From the NCBI GenBank assembly GCA_900317865.1, contig ONIK01000037.1:1-26506 (forward strand): a stretch of DNA of 26,506 bases, read 5' to 3'. Source of the DNA: an uncultured Methanobrevibacter sp. (lineage in GTDB: Archaea; Methanobacteriota; Methanobacteria; Methanobacteriales; Methanobacteriaceae). The notes below the pieces were generated by a model that ran no database searches, was not told the DNA's origin, and was given only the letters and a program-made list of their open reading frames with translations. Shown in pieces: positions 21,048 through 26,506 of the stretch. Position 1 is the first letter of the stretch. Each line of letters begins with the position of its first letter. The translations under genes and the position numbers were made by a program.

Positions 21048-22721
21048 ATGAGAACTATAATTGTGGTTGATTGTCAGTCAACGAGTATTAACTTTATTGA
21101 TGACATTTACAATAGACGTTATAATCCAATAGTATTGGAGCTGATACCTGATATTCATGATGATATTGATGGATACCGGCAAAAGATGGATTTGGAATAT
21201 GAAAGGTCAGATTATGAATTTGAAGTAATACAGGAAAAGGAGTCCTATGAAGAGACTCTTGAAATGATTCGTGAACTTGATCCTTTGCTTGTTCTTGCAG
21301 GCAGTAATGATGGAGTGTTTTTAGCCACCAAATTATCATATGATTTGGATCTTTTGGGAAATCCCATAGAAAGCATTGATGCGATGTCTGTTTGGGAAGA
21401 AACCCAGAAAAGGCTTGCTGAAAATAATCTCAGATATATCAAATCAAAGGTCATCTTTTCACTTGGGGAAGCTATTGATTTTTATGACTGTGAAGATTTA
21501 CAGGAAGTTGTCATAAAGCAGTTAAACAATGAAGACGAAAAAATATGTTTTAACAAACAGGAAATGATTGACTGTATTGAAATGTTTTTTGCCGAGTCTG
21601 ACAGTCCCCTTTTGCTTCGCGAGCACATTGACGGTGAGGAATATATTGTCAATACCACTTCCAGTGACGGAATCCATCGAATAACCACCATCTGGAGATA
21701 TGATAAGATAAGGACTCGTGATGGAAATTACATTTATGATGCCGCCGAATCTGTAAATGATTTATATATCGGAGAGGCTGAAATGATTGACTATGCATAT
21801 GATGTGGCAGATGCACTTAGAATCCAGTATGGTCCTGTCAGCGGAGAATACATGATTGACGATAATGGACCTGTTCTTGTAAATATTAACTGCTGTCCTA
21901 TGTCAGGTCATTTGCCTAGCGAATTTTTGAATGAGGTTTCCGGTCAGCATGAAACCGATTCCATTCTGGATTCATATTTGAAGCCGGAATACTTTTTGAA
22001 AAGAAGAAGTCAGAAATACCGCCTTAATTCATATGGTGCATTTAAAAGAATTGTCGCTCCAAAGGATATCATTGCAAAATCAGCTCCTATGAACAATCTC
22101 GGACCTCGATTAAGAAGTTTCCATGAAAGTGTCATTGATGATTTGCTGGCAGGTGAAAAATTCTATCCAAAAACCAAGGATTCCGATACCGGCTGCGGTC
22201 TGATTTTTTTAGTTAATAAAGATTTTCATGTATTGCAGGAGGACATCAGGTTTTTAAGAAGTGTTGAGAAAAACGCTTTTGATTTAGTACTGAGTCCTGA
22301 AGCAGATGTAAACTATCATTTCAATGTAGATATTACAGTCAAAAAGCTTAAAATGCTTGTTCAGATGAGTAAAAAATATGGTGACGGGCTTTTAATATCT
22401 GACCAGATTTTATCCGATGTTGAAATTACTCAGGTCGGCCTTGAAGGCGTTAAGGATGTTGGCGGCCAGTTTGATTTTGTCATTGTTAATTTGAATAGAA
22501 GTTTTCTTGAAAAAAGCGATTATCTTACAATTGATATTATTTTTGATATATTTTCATTCATTAAAGTCAATGGATTTATTTTTATTCCTGAAACTACCTG
22601 CAGATATATTCCTGGTGGAAGAAAAGGTATTGAAGCATTGTTAAAAGCTATGCAGCTAAAAATTGAAGTTCCTCCTTATGGTATAAAACAGGGAGTCATT
22701 GCATCAAAAGAGGAATTGTGA
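21048..22721 (+). CDS. ATP-grasp-like protein, array member 1, probably inactive
   Basis: This 557-residue member of the tandem array has the same layout as members 2 and 3: a pre-ATP-grasp Rossmann part (VVDCQSTSINF...), the ATP-grasp region to about 400, and a C-terminal domain of unknown type. Key positions have changed. The Lys-Pro and Gly/Ser-rich loop (KPIYSAGSSGV in member 2) reads KQLNNEDEKI. The metal-binding segment LIEVNCRP reads LVNINCCP, so the Glu and the Arg are lost. ATP-dependent ligation therefore seems unlikely, and a structural or regulatory subunit is possible. The ATG at 21048 follows GGAGG by 8 bases; an upstream TTG overlaps that site. The stop overlaps the next start (TGATG). 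Confidence 0.78.
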   Translation: MRTIIVVDCQSTSINFIDDIYNRRYNPIVLELIPDIHDDIDGYRQKMDLEYERSDYEFEVIQEKESYEETLEMIRELDPLLVLAGSNDGVFLATKLSYDLDLLGNPIESIDAMSVWEETQKRLAENNLRYIKSKVIFSLGEAIDFYDCEDLQEVVIKQLNNEDEKICFNKQEMIDCIEMFFAESDSPLLLREHIDGEEYIVNTTSSDGIHRITTIWRYDKIRTRDGNYIYDAAESVNDLYIGEAEMIDYAYDVADALRIQYGPVSGEYMIDDNGPVLVNINCCPMSGHLPSEFLNEVSGQHETDSILDSYLKPEYFLKRRSQKYRLNSYGAFKRIVAPKDIIAKSAPMNNLGPRLRSFHESVIDDLLAGEKFYPKTKDSDTGCGLIFLVNKDFHVLQEDIRFLRSVEKNAFDLVLSPEADVNYHFNVDITVKKLKMLVQMSKKYGDGLLISDQILSDVEITQVGLEGVKDVGGQFDFVIVNLNRSFLEKSDYLTIDIIFDIFSFIKVNGFIFIPETTCRYIPGGRKGIEALLKAMQLKIEVPPYGIKQGVIASKEEL

Positions 22722-24427
22722 TGGTTAATATGAAAAGTATTATAATTGTAGATTGTATTTCAACTGGAATTAATTATATTGGAGACATTATTAACAGAGG
22801 CTTCAAACCAGTTGTACTGGAACTGATTCCTGCCGGAGAAGATGTTGAAGCATACAGGAAAATGTTAAACAGCCATTATAGTCAGATAGATGAAAAATTT
22901 GACATTATTCATGAAATGGATACTTATGAAGAGACTCTTGAGGCGGTTAAAAAATTAGACCCCGAACTGATTCTTCCAGGTAATGAGCATGGCGTAGTTC
23001 TTGCTACAAAACTTTCAAATGATTTGGGTTTGCTGTGTAATTCTATAGAAAATCTTGATGCCATGACCCTAAAGAATAAAATGCAGGAAAGGCTTAAGGA
23101 AAATGGACTCAGATACATCAGGGGAAAAGTCATAAGTTCTGTTGATGAAGCTATTGAGTTTTATGATGCTGAAAATTTAAGTCAGGTTGTCCTCAAGCCG
23201 ATTTACAGTGCAGGATCTTCCGGTGTGAAACTTTGTTCAAATAAGGATGAAATGATTAACTCAATAGATGAAATCTTTAATAATAAACAAAACTATTACG
23301 GTGAAAGCATCAATGAACTCCTGCTTCAGGAACGTATTATAGGTGATGAGTATATTGTCAATACAGTTTCAAATAACGGAATTCATCGCGTAACATTAAT
23401 CTGGAAATATAATAAGGTAAGAACTCATGACGGATCTATTTTATATGACACTGCCGAAACAGTTAATCATCTTAATCTTGGTGAGGCTAAAATGGTTGAA
23501 TATGCATATCAGGTAGCCGATGCTATTGGAATTGAATACGGTCCTGTTCATGGTGAGTTTATGATTGATGATAATGGTCCTGTCCTGATTGAAGTTAACT
23601 GCAGACCCTGCGGAGGAAATATGTCTGCAAAATTCCTTGATAAGATTGCAGGACACCATGAGACCGACGCTATTTTGGATTCATATTTAAAACCTGTCCG
23701 CTTCAGTGAAAAGAGAAAGGAAAGATATCGTTTATATGGTCATGGTGCTTTAAAGTTCTTCAGCGTTCCTCATGATATTGTGGCAAAATCAGCCCCTGTG
23801 ATCAATATCGGCCCAAAACTTAAAAGTTATTTCAAATCCACCATTGAAAAAAATTTTGACAATGCGGTATTTTATAGAAAAACCGAAGATCTGAATACTG
23901 TTGGGGGAGTTGTTTACCTGGTTAATGAAAGTTCAGAAATACTTCATCATGACCTTGATTTTTTAAGAAATATTGAGAAAAAAGCATTTGAACTGGTTTT
24001 AAATGATGAAATTTATGAAGACAATCCTATTGATGAGGATGCCCTTTTAAAAGAACTCGAAAGTATAGTCGATTATGCTTACGATTATGGAACTTCGCTT
24101 CTTATAACCGACCAGTTTTTGGATAATGCAAATATGATGCAGATTGGTAAAGATGAGATATATGATATAAACGGTGAATTTGACTATGTAATTGTTAATT
24201 TAAATAAAAGTTTAGTTAATATGAATCAATTTGAAGTTATTGAATTGATTTTTTACATATTTTCAGATATTAAGGTTGGAGGTATAGTATTTATTCCTGA
24301 AAGTACCTGCGATTATATTCCAGGCAAGAGAAAAGGTATTGAAGCCATTCTAAAAACTTTGGACTTAATAATTGAAGTACCTCCATACGGCATTAATAAG
24401 GGTGTTATCGCTACAAGACATAGTTAG
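22721..24427 (+). CDS. ATP-grasp ligase-like protein, array member 2
   Basis: A 568-residue protein. The N-terminal IIVDCISTGINYIGDIINRG has the D-x-x-S-[ST]-G form seen at the start of L-amino-acid-ligase-like ATP-grasp enzymes. The ATP-grasp core keeps VVLKPIYSAGSSGVKLC (Lys and flexible loop), LLQERIIGDEYIVN, GPVHGEF, and the metal and substrate segment LIEVNCRPCGGNM. Such enzymes activate a carboxylate as an acyl phosphate and join it to an amine or thiol. The substrates are not known. From about 425 on lies an unidentified domain with FDYVIVNLNKSL and ends EVPPYGINKGVIATR. GAGG at 22710-22713 favours the ATG at 22721 (TGATG overlap); alignment with the other members would also allow 22730. 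Confidence 0.82.
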   Translation: MVNMKSIIIVDCISTGINYIGDIINRGFKPVVLELIPAGEDVEAYRKMLNSHYSQIDEKFDIIHEMDTYEETLEAVKKLDPELILPGNEHGVVLATKLSNDLGLLCNSIENLDAMTLKNKMQERLKENGLRYIRGKVISSVDEAIEFYDAENLSQVVLKPIYSAGSSGVKLCSNKDEMINSIDEIFNNKQNYYGESINELLLQERIIGDEYIVNTVSNNGIHRVTLIWKYNKVRTHDGSILYDTAETVNHLNLGEAKMVEYAYQVADAIGIEYGPVHGEFMIDDNGPVLIEVNCRPCGGNMSAKFLDKIAGHHETDAILDSYLKPVRFSEKRKERYRLYGHGALKFFSVPHDIVAKSAPVINIGPKLKSYFKSTIEKNFDNAVFYRKTEDLNTVGGVVYLVNESSEILHHDLDFLRNIEKKAFELVLNDEIYEDNPIDEDALLKELESIVDYAYDYGTSLLITDQFLDNANMMQIGKDEIYDINGEFDYVIVNLNKSLVNMNQFEVIELIFYIFSDIKVGGIVFIPESTCDYIPGKRKGIEAILKTLDLIIEVPPYGINKGVIATRHS

Positions 24428-24439
24428 GAGGTTTTAAAA

Positions 24440-26134
24440 ATGAGAAACATTGTTTTAGTAGATACAAGGTCAACCGGACTTAATTATGTTGGAGATGTTA
24501 TTAACAGAGGTTATAATCCTGTTGTATTGGAATTGAAGTTTCCTGAAGAACATGAAGAAGAGATTAAAGAAGAATATGCTAAAGGTTATGCTTCTATTGA
24601 CGATAAGTTTGACATGATTTTTGAAAGGGATACTTATGAAGAGACTCTTGAGGCCGTAAGAAAATTGGACCCTAAATTGGTTATACCTGCCAGTGAAGAG
24701 GGAGTTATTCTTGCTACCCGTATGGCCAATGATTTGAATTTATTATGTAATCCTATCGAAAATATAGATTATTTTACTTTGAAGGATAAGATGCAGGAAA
24801 AGATTGCAGAAGCCGGCCTTAGAAGCATAAAAGGTAAGGCAGTGAGTTCTTTAAATGAAGCCATTGAGTTTTATGACAGTGAAGGCCTGAGCGAAGTTGT
24901 CGTAAAGCCGGTTTACAGTGCAGCTTCTGTCGGAGTTCATTTGTGTTCAAACAGGGAGGAGATGATTGATTCCGTAAGTCATACATTAAACGGATTGAAC
25001 GTATACAACACCAATATCGAAAAGGTTGTAATTCAGGAGCGTATTAAAGGAGATGAATACTATGTCAATACAACTTCCTGTGACGGCATACATCAGGTTG
25101 TCAGTATCTGGAAGTACAGTAAAGTACAGACCTCTGATGGTGCTATAATTTATGATACTATAGAAACAGTAAATGAAATAAGCATCGGCGAGTCAGAAAT
25201 GATTGATTATGCGTATAAGGTTCTTGATGCACTTGGAATCAGATATGGTCCTGTTCATGGTGAATTCATGATTGATGATGGTGGTCCTGTTTTGATTGAA
25301 GTAAACTGCCGTCCCGCAGGCGCATCAATGCCTGCAGAGTTTCTGGACAGGATTGAAGGCCATCATGAAACGGACATATTTTTGGATTCCTATTTGAAGC
25401 CAAAACGCTTCCATGAAAAAAGAATGAAAAGGTATAGATTAAATGCATACGGTGCCTTAAAAATATTTATAGTTCCTGAAGATATTGCGGCTCGCTCAGC
25501 ACCTGTAAATGAAATTTCTCCTAGGCTTAAAAGCTTTTACATGTCAAATGTTGCCGATATTAATGATACGGAATTGTCTTTTGTAAAGACTGTTGACTTG
25601 GAAACCACCTGCGGCTATGTTTATATGGTTCATGAAGATAAGTCTGTCATAAAGGATGACATTGAATTTTTAAGGAGTGTTGAAAAGAATGCATTTTCTC
25701 TTGTTTTAAGCAAGAAGGATGATTTGCCTCCAATTGATGATGAAAAAATAAAAAGAGACATCAAGGAAGTTGTTGATGTAACCCAGGATTATGGGGCAGG
25801 TCTTCTGATAACCGACCAGTTCATAGAAGATGCGGAGATTATGCAGGTAGGTCTGGATGATGTGAATACTGTCAACGGTGGATTTGACTATGTAATTGTC
25901 AATCTCAACAGGAGCCTGATTAACTACCGGGAAAATATTGCTGTAAGTGTCATTTTAAAAATCCTTTCAAGTGTCCGTGTCGGTGGTATTGTCTGTGTTC
26001 CTGAAAGTACATATAATTATCTTCCAAGTAAAAGGAAAGGTATAGAAGCTTTAATGAAAACTCTGGACTTAAGAATTGAAGTGCCTCCATACGGCATTAA
26101 TGTAGGGGTCATAGCTTCAAGAAGCAGTTTTTAA
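24440..26134 (+). CDS. ATP-grasp ligase-like protein, array member 3
   Basis: A 564-residue paralogue with intact ATP-grasp features: K156-P157 with the loop YSAASVGV, E200 and E206 in IQERIKGDEY, E275 in HGEF, and E287, N289 and R291 in LIEVNCRPAG. The middle part through RYRLNAYGALK to about 420 is the closing ATP-grasp subdomain. The last 140 residues carry GLLITDQF, FDYVIVNLNRSL, RVGGIVCVPES and EVPPYGINVGVIAS, shared by all members. The ATG at 24440 follows AGGAGG by 9 bases, 13 bases after the preceding gene, so members 1-3 form one operon. Short stretches are identical in DNA to member 2, which points to recent duplication or gene conversion. Confidence 0.85.
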   Translation: MRNIVLVDTRSTGLNYVGDVINRGYNPVVLELKFPEEHEEEIKEEYAKGYASIDDKFDMIFERDTYEETLEAVRKLDPKLVIPASEEGVILATRMANDLNLLCNPIENIDYFTLKDKMQEKIAEAGLRSIKGKAVSSLNEAIEFYDSEGLSEVVVKPVYSAASVGVHLCSNREEMIDSVSHTLNGLNVYNTNIEKVVIQERIKGDEYYVNTTSCDGIHQVVSIWKYSKVQTSDGAIIYDTIETVNEISIGESEMIDYAYKVLDALGIRYGPVHGEFMIDDGGPVLIEVNCRPAGASMPAEFLDRIEGHHETDIFLDSYLKPKRFHEKRMKRYRLNAYGALKIFIVPEDIAARSAPVNEISPRLKSFYMSNVADINDTELSFVKTVDLETTCGYVYMVHEDKSVIKDDIEFLRSVEKNAFSLVLSKKDDLPPIDDEKIKRDIKEVVDVTQDYGAGLLITDQFIEDAEIMQVGLDDVNTVNGGFDYVIVNLNRSLINYRENIAVSVILKILSSVRVGGIVCVPESTYNYLPSKRKGIEALMKTLDLRIEVPPYGINVGVIASRSSF

Positions 26135-26142
26135 CTGAGTTG

Positions 26143-26332
26143 TAGACGACATTGCTTTAAGTGTAATTTTAAAAATATTATCAGAAGTATTGTCTGTCCA
26201 TGAAAGCACATATAATTATCTTTCAAACAAAAGAAAAGATGTTGAGGCTCTTATGAAAACACGGGAATTGAGAATTGAAATTTCTCTCCGGGAATTAATC
26301 TGGGTTTGGTTGCATCAAAAAACTATTAAACA
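26143..26332 (+). pseudogene. Decayed 3' remnant of another ATP-grasp array member
   Basis: This stretch is a second, damaged copy of the last 200 bases of member 3: GACATTGCTTTAAGTGTAAT matches its ATTGCTGTAAGTGTCAT, and the parts encoding ESTYNYL, KRKGIEAL, LRIEV and the closing GVIAS are still recognisable. Several short deletions, including one of about a dozen bases around VGG, break the frame. The 5' 1.5 kilobases of that copy are missing. It shows that a further member once stood here and was removed, probably by recombination between neighbouring copies. Confidence 0.8.
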
Positions 26333-26341
26333 TGTGAAAAT

Positions 26342-26506
26342 ATGAAAAGCATAATTATCGTAGACTGTAAGTCTACAGGACTTAACTTTATAGAAGACAT
26401 TAGAAATAGAGGTTACAATCCGGTTGTACTGGAAATGAAAGCACCTATGGGAAATCCTGAAGAATATAAGAAAGCCATGGAAAAGGGTTATACCCGGATT
26501 GATGCA
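26342..26506 (+). CDS. ATP-grasp ligase-like protein, next array member (5' part only)
   Basis: The first 55 codons are visible before the window ends. MKSIIIVDCKSTGLNFIEDI, then RNRGYNPVVLEM and YTRID, match the N-termini of members 1-3 position by position, so this is a further member of the array, cut by the window edge. The leader has only a weak GTGA before the ATG at 26342. Whether the catalytic segment is intact cannot be seen. Confidence 0.85.
   Translation, partial: MKSIIIVDCKSTGLNFIEDIRNRGYNPVVLEMKAPMGNPEEYKKAMEKGYTRIDA

Noticed and set aside
1..26506. Insertion sequences, integrase genes or attachment sites around the MarR/ATP-grasp region
   Set aside because: No transposase, integrase, terminal inverted repeats or tRNA gene can be seen; the Rpn gene is the only recombination-related gene, so a mobile-island label is not supported inside the window.

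Overview
The window is AT-rich and reads as the chromosome of a methanogenic archaeon of the order Methanobacteriales, most likely Methanobrevibacter or a close relative. The support is an archaeal transcription factor B, a methanogen-type thymidylate synthase, an archaeal malate dehydrogenase, an archaetidylserine/phosphatidylserine synthase, TATA-box promoters with several apparently leaderless genes, and AGGTGAT-type ribosome binding sites just before ATG elsewhere. The genus is an inference, because no rRNA or methanogenesis marker lies in the window.

Positions 1-8000 hold housekeeping and envelope genes on both strands: the end of an unknown gene, rubrerythrin, thymidylate synthase, a membrane-anchored M14-like metallopeptidase, an unknown coiled-coil protein, family II inorganic pyrophosphatase, two SpoIIM-family membrane proteins on either side of malate dehydrogenase and a small metallophosphoesterase, a secreted Ig-like protein and a Pr6Pr-like membrane protein. 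Several convergent ends carry clear hairpins.

Positions 8000-16300 hold an alpha/beta hydrolase behind a CDP-alcohol phosphatidyltransferase, a LOG-family phosphoribohydrolase, another membrane-anchored protein with a Tyr/Asp-rich tail, two small ferredoxins, TFB, a small winged-helix protein, a Nudix hydrolase overlapping a zinc-ribbon protein, a NifU-like protein paired with a GGGtGRT-family protein, and a bacterial-type D-aminoacyl-tRNA deacylase joined to a nitroreductase.

Positions 16300-17420 hold an Rpn/YhgA-like PD-(D/E)XK nuclease gene. Its C-terminal tail is out of frame by one base, and a second copy of that tail lies beside it as a fragment.

Positions 17545-26506 are the accessory part and the most interesting. 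A MarR regulator has a perfect palindrome next to its TATA box. It overlaps the first of two tandem DHA2-type MFS exporters. After a 192-base gap with two inverted repeats comes a tandem array of about 560-residue ATP-grasp proteins: three full copies, a decayed 3' remnant and the start of another copy at the window edge. The N-terminal two thirds look like carboxylate-amine (L-amino-acid ligase type) ATP-grasp enzymes. The last 150 residues are a conserved domain I cannot name. The first member has lost key ATP-grasp residues, while the second and third keep them. My working hypothesis is a drug- or metabolite-responsive export operon beside an expanding family of ligases that may make a peptide-like or amino-acid conjugate. 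That functional link is inference.
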